Part shown: piece after piece, positions 37,379-45,736 of the stretch
Layout: every line of letters starts with the position of its first letter
Numbering within the stretch: position 1 is the stretch's first letter
Source of the DNA: an uncultured Paracoccaceae bacterium
GTDB lineage: Bacteria > Pseudomonadota > Alphaproteobacteria > Rhodobacterales > Rhodobacteraceae
Length of the DNA stretch: 64,000 nucleotides
Assembly: GCA_947488175.1 (NCBI GenBank)
Contig: CANKYO010000008.1
Coordinates: 124,001 to 188,000 of the forward strand
Direction of reading: 5' to 3'
Position numbers and translations under genes: made by a program
Notes under the pieces: model-generated
Database searches by the model: none
What the model was told of the DNA's origin: nothing
What the model saw: only the letters and a program-made list of their open reading frames with translations

Positions 37379-38251
37379 ATGGACGCGCTCATTTCAATCT
37401 TCCTGCCGATATCCCTCGGGATCATCATGCTGTCGCTCGGGCTGGGGCTGACGCTGGCCGATTTTGCGCGTGTTCTTCGCCAGCCCCGCGCCCTGTTGGC
37501 CGGGCTTTTTTCACAGGTCGTTGTGATCCCGCTGATCGCTTATTGCTTTGTGATGATCTTTGGGATGAGCGGCGAGTTGGCTTTTGGCGTCATGCTGTTG
37601 TCAGTCTGCCCAGGTGGAGTGACCTCGAATTACCTAACCAAGCTGTTCGGCGGCACGCTGGCGCTGTCGATTTCGCTGACCGGGTTGGTCAGCCTTCTAT
37701 CAGTCGTGACTGTCCCCATCCTTGTGGTGTTCTGGGCAGGCCTGTTTCTGGATGCGGGCAGCCTGGATATCGACGCCACCGGTCTGGCACTGGCCATGTT
37801 TGCGCTGACGGCGGTTCCGGTCGCTTTGGGGATGATCCTGCGGGCAGTTGCCCCCATTCTCGTAAATCGCATTGAAGGAACGCTGTCGACTCTGGCGATC
37901 ATCCTCTTTGTGATCATCGTAATTGGCGCGCTGGCGGCATCATGGGATGTGTTCACGGCCAATCTGGCCACGTTGGCGCCGGTGACGTTTGGCATGGTTG
38001 TCGTGCTACTGGCGATTGGCTGGGCCATCGCGACAGGCGCAGGTTTGGGCGTGCGTGACCGCGCGGCGATTGCCATGGAAACCGGCATTCAAAACTCTTC
38101 CCTTGGCATCACGTTGGCCGGGATCATCTACGCGAGCCCAGACGCCTTACCCGCCATCGCCTTACCTGCTGCGATGTATGGTATCCTGATGTATCTGGGG
38201 GCATTGCCCGGCGGTTACCTGATGCGCCGGGCCACCAAGGGGGCGGCATGA
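37379..38251 (+). CDS. Bile acid:sodium symporter family (BASS) transporter
   Basis: 290-residue membrane protein with about nine or ten hydrophobic segments. BASS family features: an N-terminal helix with ISIFLPISLGIIMLSLGLGL, the GVMLLSVCPGGVTSNYLTKL segment (with its SNYLTKLFGG loop) and METGIQNSSLGITLAGIIYA. The family carries organic anions with sodium, including bile acids, pyruvate and ketopantoate (PanS). Its stop overlaps the FAD dehydrogenase start by 4 bp. Confidence 0.92.
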   Translation: MDALISIFLPISLGIIMLSLGLGLTLADFARVLRQPRALLAGLFSQVVVIPLIAYCFVMIFGMSGELAFGVMLLSVCPGGVTSNYLTKLFGGTLALSISLTGLVSLLSVVTVPILVVFWAGLFLDAGSLDIDATGLALAMFALTAVPVALGMILRAVAPILVNRIEGTLSTLAIILFVIIVIGALAASWDVFTANLATLAPVTFGMVVVLLAIGWAIATGAGLGVRDRAAIAMETGIQNSSLGITLAGIIYASPDALPAIALPAAMYGILMYLGALPGGYLMRRATKGAA

Positions 38252-39891
38252 TGCAAAGCGATGTGGTGATCATCGGTGGCGGGCTGGCCGGGCTGGTCGC
38301 CGCCAATGAACTGATCGACAGGGGCAAAACCGTCACGATCCTCGATCAGGAAGGGCGGCAGAACCTCGGCGGACAGGCATACTGGTCGCTCGGCGGGCTC
38401 TTCATGATCGACACGCCCGAACAACGGCGGCTGCGGATCAGGGACAGCCACGCGCTGGCCCTGAATGACTGGATGGGATCAGCCCAGTTCGATCGGCCCG
38501 AAGATCACTGGCCGCGTGAATGGGCCAACGCCTATCTTGATTTCGCGGCAGGCGACATGCGGCCATGGCTGCACAGCCTCGGCATGCGCTGGTTTCCGGT
38601 GGTCGGCTGGGCCGAGCGGGGCGGCAGCTTTGCCGATGGGCACGGCAATTCAATTCCGCGCTTTCACATCACATGGGGCACCGGCCCCGGCGTGCTCAAG
38701 CCGTTCGAAGACCGGGTGCTTGCTGGCGAAACCGCGGGCAAGGTCACCTTCGGCTTCCGCCACCGGGTCACACAGCTGGACATCACAAACGGCAAGGTCA
38801 CGGGCGTCGCCGGTGACATCCTCGCCCCCGATGACGCCGCACGCGGGGCCGCCACCAACCGCGACGTGATCGACAGTTTCGACATCCGCTGCGATCAGGT
38901 CATCGTCACCTCCGGCGGAATCGGCGGCAATTTCGATCTGGTCCGGCGCAACTGGGACGCCAGCAAATCCGGGCCACTGCCGAAAAAGATGGTCTCCGGC
39001 GTGCCCGAACATGTGGACGGGCTGCTGCTTGATATCGTGCGCGATGCCGGGGCCGAACTGATCAACACGGACCGGATGTGGCACTATACCGAAGGGGTGC
39101 ACAACTGGGATCCGATCTGGCCCAAACACGGCATCCGCATCCTGCCTGGCCCCTCGTCCATGTGGTTCGACGCCACCGGCGAACGGCTGCCCGCCCCCTG
39201 TCTGCCCGGTTTCGACACAATGTCGACCCTGCATGAAATCTGCAGACGCGGGCATGATCACACCTGGTTCGTCCTGACGCAGAAGATCATCGAAAAGGAA
39301 TTTGCCCTATCCGGCTCCGAACAGAACCCCGACCTGACCGGCGGGCAATGGCGGGGCGTGCTCAAGGAACGGCTGGGCAAGGGCGCCACAACGGCAGTCG
39401 AGGCGTTCAAGGAAAAGGGCGAGGATTTCGTCGTCGCTAATGATTTCGACACGCTTGTGCGCGGCATGAACCAGCTTGGCGGCAACCTGATCGACCCTGC
39501 CCGCCTGCGCGCCCAGATCGACGCTCGCGATGCGCAAATCGACAACCCCTTCACCAAGGACGCGCAAATCTCCGCGATCCATACCGCGCGCAACTACCTG
39601 GGTGACAAACTGATCCGTACAGCCAAGCCGCACAAGATCCTCGACCCGAGCAAGGGTCCACTGATCGCCGTCAAACTGCACGTCGTCACACGCAAGACAC
39701 TGGGCGGCATCCACACCGACCTGGATGCGCGGGTCTTCGCGCCCGGCGGCAAAACCATCGACGGGCTTTATGCAGCGGGCGAGGCGGCGGGTTTCGGCGG
39801 CGGCGGCTATCACGGAAACAACGCGCTGGAGGGCACATTCCTTGGCGGTTGCATCCATTCCGGGCGGCGGGCCGGGCGGGCCGCGGGATGA
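38248..39891 (+). CDS. FAD-binding dehydrogenase (fumarate reductase/KstD-like fold)
   Basis: 547-residue flavoprotein. N-terminal Rossmann motif DVVIIGGGLAGLVAANELID, a second FAD segment VIVTSGGIGGNFDLV and C-terminal GLYAAGEAAGFGGGGYHGNN, followed by LEGTFLGGCIHSGRRAGRAA. It belongs to the predicted oxidoreductases of the COG3573 type, related to 3-ketosteroid dehydrogenases, with unknown substrate. Starts: ATG 38248 or 38251. Its stop overlaps the next gene by 4 bp. Confidence 0.93.
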   Translation: MMQSDVVIIGGGLAGLVAANELIDRGKTVTILDQEGRQNLGGQAYWSLGGLFMIDTPEQRRLRIRDSHALALNDWMGSAQFDRPEDHWPREWANAYLDFAAGDMRPWLHSLGMRWFPVVGWAERGGSFADGHGNSIPRFHITWGTGPGVLKPFEDRVLAGETAGKVTFGFRHRVTQLDITNGKVTGVAGDILAPDDAARGAATNRDVIDSFDIRCDQVIVTSGGIGGNFDLVRRNWDASKSGPLPKKMVSGVPEHVDGLLLDIVRDAGAELINTDRMWHYTEGVHNWDPIWPKHGIRILPGPSSMWFDATGERLPAPCLPGFDTMSTLHEICRRGHDHTWFVLTQKIIEKEFALSGSEQNPDLTGGQWRGVLKERLGKGATTAVEAFKEKGEDFVVANDFDTLVRGMNQLGGNLIDPARLRAQIDARDAQIDNPFTKDAQISAIHTARNYLGDKLIRTAKPHKILDPSKGPLIAVKLHVVTRKTLGGIHTDLDARVFAPGGKTIDGLYAAGEAAGFGGGGYHGNNALEGTFLGGCIHSGRRAGRAAG

Positions 39892-40865
39892 TCACGGTTC
39901 TGGGGGCCGGGTCCATCGGCTGTAATGTCGGTGGCATGCTGGCAGCAGCTGGGCACCCGGTCACCCTGATCGGACGGGACGCGCTTGTCACCGCCCTGGC
40001 CAATGGGCTGACCGTCAGCGCGATGGACGGCACACCCCACCGCAGCACCCCGATTGTCACCGCCGACCCCGCAGCGCTGGCCGATGCAACCACGATCCTG
40101 CTCTGCGTGAAATCGTCCGACACCGCCAGCGCGTCACAGATCATCCGGGACCATGCACCGGACACGGCACAGATCATCAGCCTGCAAAACGGGGTCACCA
40201 ACTGCGACATGCTGGGGCAGGCGTTGGGGCCTGACCGGATCACCCCCGGCATGGTCGGCTTTAACGTCGTGCGCAGCAGTCCAAACCATTTCAGCCAGAC
40301 CACCGACGGCGAAATTATCCTCGGACCCACCGGGCGGGCGCTTTGCGATGCGCTGGGCAACACACCGTTGACCGCACTTTGCCATGACAACATGCAAGGC
40401 GTGCAATGGTCCAAACTGTTGATGAACCTCAACAACGCGCTGAACGCGTTGTCTGGCCTGCCCTTAAAAACCCAGCTGGAAGATCGAAACTGGCGGCGGG
40501 TGCTGGCCGCCTGCATCAGCGAGGGGCTTGCCGTGGCCCGCGCCGAAGGCATCCGGCTGGAACGGCTGGGCAAGGTGCATCCACGCATTCTGCCCACACT
40601 GCTGCGCCTGCCCGATTTCGTCTTCCGGCGGATCGCGCAATCCATGCTGCGGATCGATCCGGCAGCACGATCCTCAATGGCCGATGACTATGCACTCGGG
40701 CGGGCGTCCGAGGTTGCATGGCTCAACGGACATGTCGTCGCGCGTGGGAAGGTTCACGGCTTTCAAACCCCAGTAAACGCGAGGGTTTGCGCCTTGATTG
40801 ATGAAGCGTTTGCCGATCCCAAGCGACCACCATTGCAACATCGCGCAAGGTTAATTTTGTCTTAA
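39888..40865 (+). CDS. 2-dehydropantoate 2-reductase-like protein
   Basis: 325-residue NAD(P)H-dependent oxidoreductase of the ketopantoate reductase/PanE fold. Evidence: N-terminal MITVLGAGSIGCNVGGMLAA, LLCVKSSDT, SLQNGVTN and the C-terminal domain containing KLLMNLNNALNALSGLPL. PanE reduces ketopantoate to pantoate, but many family members have other 2-oxo acid substrates. The ATG is in the TGATG overlap with the dehydrogenase gene. It is the last gene of the operon; co-occurrence with a BASS-type transporter is discussed in the findings. Confidence 0.9.
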   Translation: MITVLGAGSIGCNVGGMLAAAGHPVTLIGRDALVTALANGLTVSAMDGTPHRSTPIVTADPAALADATTILLCVKSSDTASASQIIRDHAPDTAQIISLQNGVTNCDMLGQALGPDRITPGMVGFNVVRSSPNHFSQTTDGEIILGPTGRALCDALGNTPLTALCHDNMQGVQWSKLLMNLNNALNALSGLPLKTQLEDRNWRRVLAACISEGLAVARAEGIRLERLGKVHPRILPTLLRLPDFVFRRIAQSMLRIDPAARSSMADDYALGRASEVAWLNGHVVARGKVHGFQTPVNARVCALIDEAFADPKRPPLQHRARLILS

Positions 40866-40977
40866 CTTCTGCGGCGAATGTGCGCTGCGACACAGACCGT
40901 TCCCGCCGCAAGTTTTACCGTTTAGTCAACCTTGATTGGATAGCCTTCCATCAGGGTGCAACGGAGCCAGGGACAAA

Positions 40978-41499
40978 ATGGAACCAATTATCGGACAGAT
41001 CATGCTGTTCGCGGGCAGTTTCGCGCCGCGCGGATGGGCGTTCTGTGATGGTCAGCTGGTCCAGATTTCCCAGAACGAGGCCTTATTTGCCATTCTTGGT
41101 GTGACCTATGGCGGCGATGGCCGCACGACCTTTGCGCTGCCTGATCTTCGGGGTCGCACCCCGGTGCATGCGGGCCAGGGGGACGGGCTGACAGCGCGCA
41201 AGCCCGGCGATGCCATGGGACAGGAAGACGTCACATTGACAGCTGCACAAATGCCCGCGCATCGCCATGACATGTCGGTCTGCAAGCGTGCCACCCATAA
41301 CACACCCAAACCCGGCGACGCGCTTGGCCGGGCCAAGATCTATGTTCCACCGGTTGACGCCGCCGCCGAACCGGACATCCCGCTCAATGACAAAACCATC
41401 GGTTCCGCCGGCGACGGCGCTCCGCACAACAACATGCAGCCATCGCTCTGCATCAACTACATCATCGCATTGCAAGGCATTTTCCCGTCCCGAAGCTAG
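40978..41499 (+). CDS. Phage tail collar domain protein (microcystin-dependent protein family)
   Basis: 173-residue protein. The N-terminal collar pattern is clear: EPIIGQIMLFAGSFAPRGWA, FCDGQLVQISQNEALFAILG, and TYGGDGRTTFALPDLRGRTP, plus the C-terminal PSLCINYIIALQGIFPS. These proteins form trimeric fibre tips in phages but also occur alone on bacterial chromosomes with unknown function. No other phage genes are nearby. ATG 40978 has an AGGG just upstream. Confidence 0.9.
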   Translation: MEPIIGQIMLFAGSFAPRGWAFCDGQLVQISQNEALFAILGVTYGGDGRTTFALPDLRGRTPVHAGQGDGLTARKPGDAMGQEDVTLTAAQMPAHRHDMSVCKRATHNTPKPGDALGRAKIYVPPVDAAAEPDIPLNDKTIGSAGDGAPHNNMQPSLCINYIIALQGIFPSRS

Positions 41500-41525
41500 C
41501 CTTGCATGAAGGGTAACGAGTAAAC

Positions 41526-41546
41526 GGCGCGTCCCCGCGGCGCGCC
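41526..41546 (+). terminator. Possible stem-loop after the tail collar gene
   Basis: GGCGCG (41526-41531) and CGCGCC (41541-41546) form a GC-rich stem with a 9-nt loop, followed by ACTTTCC. The T-run is poor, so termination is uncertain. Confidence 0.35.
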
Positions 41547-41588
41547 ACTTTCCAAAATCAGAAACCAACCAATAGAATGAGAGGCCCG

Positions 41589-42599
41589 ATGTTCAACTTC
41601 TCCCCCGCCATTCCCGGACGCAGCGACCTTGACTGGTGCTGGTATCTGCGCCGCCACGGTGAGGCGGGCGAAGCGCTTGAGCGTGTGCTGCACAATATCG
41701 GCGTTATGGACCCCGGCGGCTGGGCGGCCTGGGGACGCAGCCAGTTGACCGCGACAGGCGCCCCTGTCGAGATGGTGTTTTCTTCTGGTCAGCCGGACTT
41801 GCAGCTGACGACCGAGGTTGCCGACCCCATCACGGATCCCACCAGCCGGGTGGCAGAGGTCTGTCGGATCATGCGCAGCCTTGGGGCAAAAACGCCCCCA
41901 TCCTCGCTGCGCGATGTGATCAGTGCCGCGCAAGGCACAGGCCCTCTGCGATATGGTGCGTGGCTTGGGCTGCGCCAAAGCGCCGATGGCCTGCATTGCA
42001 CACTTTCCGCTGAACTGCCCGCGACCGCATCTGATCTGTCCGATCTTATCTGTTCCGATGATGGCTGCCCGTCGATCACTGATCTGGGTAACAACACCAA
42101 GGCGACAATGGTCAGCTTTGACGGCACTACCGGGCAGGTCACGCTTCACTTTGAAATGCAAAATGCGACACGCCGGTGCCTGCCGGACCTCGCCAAACGG
42201 GCGCAAGTCTGCCCCGAGGTTTTGTCGATGACCATTGACAGCATCACGGACAGGCCGGCGTCTACAGCAGCCTTGCCTGTCTCAACCCTGGGGTTCAGCT
42301 ATACTATTGGCGGCGCAGGTGCGCTGCCGATCCTGACGCTTAGCCTGTCCGCGATCGACGCATTTGGGTCCGACGCCAAGACGGCGCGCCGGATCAAGCG
42401 TTTCGATGGGCAACGGCTGATGGGTTACGGCGCATTGGTCGACAATCTGCCGCCCATGTCGGGCGGTCAGTGCCATCACGGCAGAATTGGCCTGACGGCT
42501 CGCGTCAACGCAGCACCACAACTCTCCATCGGTGTTGCAGCACCGTGGAGCTGCCTTTTCGATGACAACTCAGCAAAGGATCCGATCCCGATAAACTGA
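41589..42599 (+). CDS. Conserved hypothetical protein, 336 residues
   Basis: Not recognised. The protein begins MFNFSPAIPGRSDLDWCWYL and alternates short helices with apparent beta strands (LRYGAWLGLRQSADGLHCTL, TLGFSYTIGGAGALPILTLS, and ISIGVAAPW-like ends). The ATG at 41589 has GAGAGG 5 bases upstream; another ATG lies at 41577. No signal peptide or membrane segment is seen. It lies 90 bp behind the tail-collar gene and precedes a Crp/Fnr regulator. The repeated helix-strand layout could fit an alpha/beta barrel such as aromatic prenyltransferases, but this is only a guess. Confidence 0.75.
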   Translation: MFNFSPAIPGRSDLDWCWYLRRHGEAGEALERVLHNIGVMDPGGWAAWGRSQLTATGAPVEMVFSSGQPDLQLTTEVADPITDPTSRVAEVCRIMRSLGAKTPPSSLRDVISAAQGTGPLRYGAWLGLRQSADGLHCTLSAELPATASDLSDLICSDDGCPSITDLGNNTKATMVSFDGTTGQVTLHFEMQNATRRCLPDLAKRAQVCPEVLSMTIDSITDRPASTAALPVSTLGFSYTIGGAGALPILTLSLSAIDAFGSDAKTARRIKRFDGQRLMGYGALVDNLPPMSGGQCHHGRIGLTARVNAAPQLSIGVAAPWSCLFDDNSAKDPIPIN

Positions 42600-42626
42600 T
42601 CTGTATCGCCCGGTTCACGGGCAAAT

Positions 42627-42642
42627 TGTGATTTCGATCAAC
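42627..42642. promoter_or_regulatory. Possible CRP/FNR-type operator
   Basis: TGTGA, 6-nt spacer, TCAAC: the left half is a perfect CRP half-site and the right half matches three of five bases. It lies about 155 bases upstream of the Crp/Fnr-type gene at 42798, so autoregulation is possible. Weak, pattern-only call. Confidence 0.25.
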
Positions 42643-42797
42643 TGACTGGCGCGCGTGACGCGGACTGGCCCGGCGGAGCCATTCCTGCATCAGACCATAG
42701 TATGTATGGACAATCAGGCGACGTTGGGTCACATCTGGCATACCCCTCTGCCACTGCCCCGCACTGCGGCACCGGCGCAACGCAAGCTGGACGCTGG

Positions 42798-43478
42798 ATG
42801 AACGCTGAACAACTTCTGTCGTATAATTTGCCGCTTTTTGAAGGGCTTAGCCCGGCTGATCTGAGCGGAATTAACCTGAATTTCAGCGAACAGAAGCTGG
42901 CGGCGTGGCAAACCGTGTTTGATCAACAGGACCCATCGTTTGATCTTTACTTTCTGTTGTCCGGGTCGATTCTGGCGGTTTTCTGGACAGATGAGGGTCG
43001 CGAGATCGTCTTTTCCCGTTTCCCGGAAGGGGCCTATTTCGGCGAACTCGCCGCGCTTGACGGTATTCCCCGTTCGCTCGCGGTTTTCGCTAAAACCGAG
43101 GCACGGGTGCTATCACTGAAGCGGGACAGTTTCCTGGCGATGTTCAACAACGTGCCGTTGGTGCGTGACCGGATCACACAGCAACTTGTCGCGCGGATCA
43201 GAACGCTGACTGAACGCAATATGGAAATGACCACGATGTCTGTGGAACAGCGGGTTGGCACCTACCTGCTGCGGCTAGCCGCAGAACATGGCAAGCTGGC
43301 CAGTGGCGCCGTGATCAACAATGCGCCAACCCATGCCGAAATCGCTGGCAGTATTGGTGCGAACCGGGAAATGGTCAGCCGGTCCGTTAGCAAACTGGTC
43401 AAGCGTGGGGCGATCAAATCATCGCGTCAGCGCATCGAAATCCTTGATCTCGATGCACTTTCCGAAAGTTCGACATAA
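42798..43478 (+). CDS. Crp/Fnr family transcriptional regulator
   Basis: 226-residue regulator: N-terminal cyclic-nucleotide-type beta barrel (LYFLLSGSILAVFWTDEGRE and FPEGAYFGELAALDGIPRSL) and a C-terminal winged helix with the recognition segment APTHAEIAGSIGANREMVSR. There is no N-terminal cysteine cluster, so it is not an iron-sulfur Fnr. The effector is unknown; the FGELAALDGIPRS segment resembles cyclic-nucleotide binding sites. ATG 42798 is preferred to the longer upstream frame, which starts in a poor-composition stretch. Confidence 0.92.
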   Translation: MNAEQLLSYNLPLFEGLSPADLSGINLNFSEQKLAAWQTVFDQQDPSFDLYFLLSGSILAVFWTDEGREIVFSRFPEGAYFGELAALDGIPRSLAVFAKTEARVLSLKRDSFLAMFNNVPLVRDRITQQLVARIRTLTERNMEMTTMSVEQRVGTYLLRLAAEHGKLASGAVINNAPTHAEIAGSIGANREMVSRSVSKLVKRGAIKSSRQRIEILDLDALSESST

Positions 43479-43566
43479 TTTTTCGGATTAAGTGACAAAA
43501 CGCACAGAACCCCGCAGCCGCTTGGCGTAGTCTCTGTCTTGTAACGAGTGGGGAGGTAAACAGTTC

Positions 43567-43653
43567 ATGCGTTTTATGAGTGTTCTTGGCCCCGAAGCGA
43601 CAACCTTTATCGCAGTGGCGTTGTTGGCAATGATCATCAACATTCTGGGGTAG
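43567..43653 (+). CDS. 28-residue single-helix membrane microprotein
   Basis: Short reading frame with an excellent ribosome binding site, GGGGAGG (43550-43556), 10 bases from ATG 43567. The peptide has a short polar N-terminus (MRFMSVLGPEA) and a hydrophobic remainder (TTFIAVALLAMIINILG), a single membrane helix. It is followed by a rho-independent terminator, so it has the structure of an independent gene. No homologue is recognised. An interrupting stop or a random frame is unlikely given these signals. Confidence 0.6.
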   Translation: MRFMSVLGPEATTFIAVALLAMIINILG

Positions 43654-43711
43654 AGCAAGGACAAAGACTTTTTAGTAGGTAAGATCTATTTTAAACTTTT
43701 CAAAATTTTCG

Positions 43712-43746
43712 GGCCCCCAGCATGTTGCAGGGGGCCTTATTATTTG
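43712..43746 (+). terminator. Rho-independent terminator
   Basis: Stem GGCCCCC (43713-43719) and GGGGGCC (43731-43737), 11-nt loop, followed by TTATTATTT. It ends the microprotein transcript, about 60 bases after its stop. Confidence 0.8.
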
Positions 43747-43767
43747 TCGGACTAAAGCGAAATCCCA

Positions 43768-43788
43768 AAAATCTGAATCAGATTTTTG
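43768..43788. repeat. Perfect AT-rich palindrome
   Basis: Arms AAAAATCTGA (43768-43777) and TCAGATTTTT (43779-43788) surround one base. It lies between two convergent transcripts and could form a cruciform, serve as a regulator site or be part of a terminator region. Confidence 0.6.
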
Positions 43789-43830
43789 ATTTCAAGACAG
43801 ATGTAACCGCTGCTCCTGTCTTGTCGCCGA

Positions 43831-43864
43831 AAAAATCTGCGTTGCAAATTTTACTGGCAACGCT
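43831..43864 (-). terminator. Rho-independent terminator of the 52-residue-repeat gene
   Basis: Reading the minus strand just after the stop codon: GCGTTGC (43858-43864) pairs with GCAACGC (43840-43846) across an 11-nt loop, followed by AGATTTTTT. Stem of 7 bp and a T-run of six. Confidence 0.75.
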
Positions 43865-45736
43865 CTAGATCCCGATACCAAACTCGAACAATTGGATGAG
43901 CTCCAACGGCGCATCTTCGAAACTGTCGTAGGTAACAATGTCTGCAACCGCGCCTTGATCGTCGAAACGTGTCACCTCGAACAGCCAAGGGTCGGTTTCA
44001 TCACCATCAAACTCGGCCTCAAGTACCTTATGATCACCCTCAAACATAAAGACAAAGCGGTCTTCGTCATCCATGATCCGCAAACGCGACTGCACATCGC
44101 CGTCGGCGTCATAGTATGTCGTAATTTCGGTCCATGGTGCCGCATGACCATCTGCCGACATATCGACCTGAACAACTTCCGCGCGAATACCACCCTCGAA
44201 CTGTTCGGTTCGTTGAACGCCATTGTCAAAGTCGGTCACGCGCAGATCAATTTGCCCATTGGCATCAAACTCCGTCAGGATGCTCTGCCACGGCGCAGCG
44301 AACCCATCAAAGGACTCGTCCAACTGCAAGGTGGACGCCCGCACGCCGTTCTCAAACTCTTCAACCTTCGTGGTTTCATTGTCGAAGGCAGTAACCTTCC
44401 GTTCGATCTGCCCATCCGGGTCGAACTCCGTCAGGATGCTCTGCCACGGTGCAGCGAACCCATCAAAGGACTCGTCCAGCTGTAAGGTGGTCGTCCGCAC
44501 ACCATTTTCGAACTCTTCCACCCTTGTGGTTTCATTGTCGAAGGCAGTGGCTCTTCGTTCGATCTGCCCATCCGGGTCGAACTCCGTTAAGATGCTCTGC
44601 CATGGTACCGCGCTACCGCCTGCGGAGTTGTCGAACTCCCACGTTAAACTACGCTCACCATTCTCGAAGTTTTCGTCGCGCACCGTTTCATTGTCGAAGT
44701 TGGTCGTCCGGGATTCAACCTGACCGTCAGCGCCGTACTCGGTGATGATATCTTGCCAAATCGCTGCAGACCCATCAGCGGAGTTGTCGAACTGGCCAAT
44801 GAAACTAAGCTCACCATTCTCGAAGTTTTCGTCGCGCACCGTTCCATCGTCAAAAGTCGTGGTGCGTTGTTCGATTCGACCATCCGAATCATACTGCGTG
44901 AAAATATCCTGCCACGGCACAGCGTCGCCGTTGGCGGAGTTGTCAAACTGACCTGTGACTGTACGAATGCCGTTTTCGAAGTCTTCATCACGCACGGTAC
45001 CATTGTCGAAATTTGTTGTGCGTCCTGCGATCAGACCGTCAAAGTCGTATTGAGTGTTGATCTCCTGCCATGGCACAGCACTACCATCAGTGGAGTTGTC
45101 ATACTGGAATGTGAAAGTACGAAAGCCATCTTCGAAGTCTTCATTGCGCACGGTATCGTTGTCGAAATTTGTAGTGCGCCCTGTAATCCGACCTGCAGAG
45201 TCGTATTCAGTGATGATGTCTCGCCACGGTACCGCCGATCCATCTTGCGACTCGTCCACTTGCCACGCGAAGGTTGGCGCGCCATTCTCGAACGTTTCCT
45301 CGCGCATCGTTCCGTTATCAAGCTGTGTGACACGACGCGCGGGCTGACCAAAACCGTCGAATTCGGTTACAATGCTTTGCCATGGCACGGCAGACCCGTC
45401 CGGTGATTCATCGACTTCAGTGGTGAGGGTGCGCACCCCATTCTCAAAAAGCTCTTCACGGATCGCGCCATTGTCAAAACTGGTCGAGCGACGGGCAACA
45501 TGCTCATCGGCATCAAACACCGTCACGACCTCATTCCATGGCACCGCAGAGCCATCCGGCGATTCATCACGCTGTATAGTTAAAGTCCGCACGCCGTCTT
45601 CAAACACTTCGGCGCGAACGACGCCATTGTCAAAACGGATAAGTCGTTCGACGAGCAATCCCGCCTCGTCTGTAGTCGTTTCAATAACCGCCCATGGAAA
45701 TTGGTCCAGTGTGTCTTCACGAATAACTGTTGGCAT
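43865..45736 (-). CDS. Protein of 52-residue tandem repeats
   Basis: 623-residue acidic protein made of about ten tandem 52-residue units after a short N-terminus, plus two degenerate terminal units. Consensus features: WQ-I-TE-D-DGQIE-R-T, FDN-T-R-E-FENG-RT, Q-D-S-DGSA-PW. Units 7 and 8 (about 44265-44580) are nearly identical even in DNA, so recent duplication is likely. Similar units occur in Roseobacter RTX-type proteins, from memory. No signal peptide or enzyme domain is seen. GGAAGGAAAG precedes the ATG. Function unknown; a surface or secreted repeat protein is plausible. Confidence 0.88.
   Translation of the reverse strand: MPTVIREDTLDQFPWAVIETTTDEAGLLVERLIRFDNGVVRAEVFEDGVRTLTIQRDESPDGSAVPWNEVVTVFDADEHVARRSTSFDNGAIREELFENGVRTLTTEVDESPDGSAVPWQSIVTEFDGFGQPARRVTQLDNGTMREETFENGAPTFAWQVDESQDGSAVPWRDIITEYDSAGRITGRTTNFDNDTVRNEDFEDGFRTFTFQYDNSTDGSAVPWQEINTQYDFDGLIAGRTTNFDNGTVRDEDFENGIRTVTGQFDNSANGDAVPWQDIFTQYDSDGRIEQRTTTFDDGTVRDENFENGELSFIGQFDNSADGSAAIWQDIITEYGADGQVESRTTNFDNETVRDENFENGERSLTWEFDNSAGGSAVPWQSILTEFDPDGQIERRATAFDNETTRVEEFENGVRTTTLQLDESFDGFAAPWQSILTEFDPDGQIERKVTAFDNETTKVEEFENGVRASTLQLDESFDGFAAPWQSILTEFDANGQIDLRVTDFDNGVQRTEQFEGGIRAEVVQVDMSADGHAAPWTEITTYYDADGDVQSRLRIMDDEDRFVFMFEGDHKVLEAEFDGDETDPWLFEVTRFDDQGAVADIVTYDSFEDAPLELIQLFEFGIGI

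Noticed and set aside
40978..41499. Prophage indicated by the tail-collar gene
   Set aside because: No capsid, tail, integrase or attachment-like repeats were seen nearby; collar-type proteins occur alone on bacterial chromosomes.
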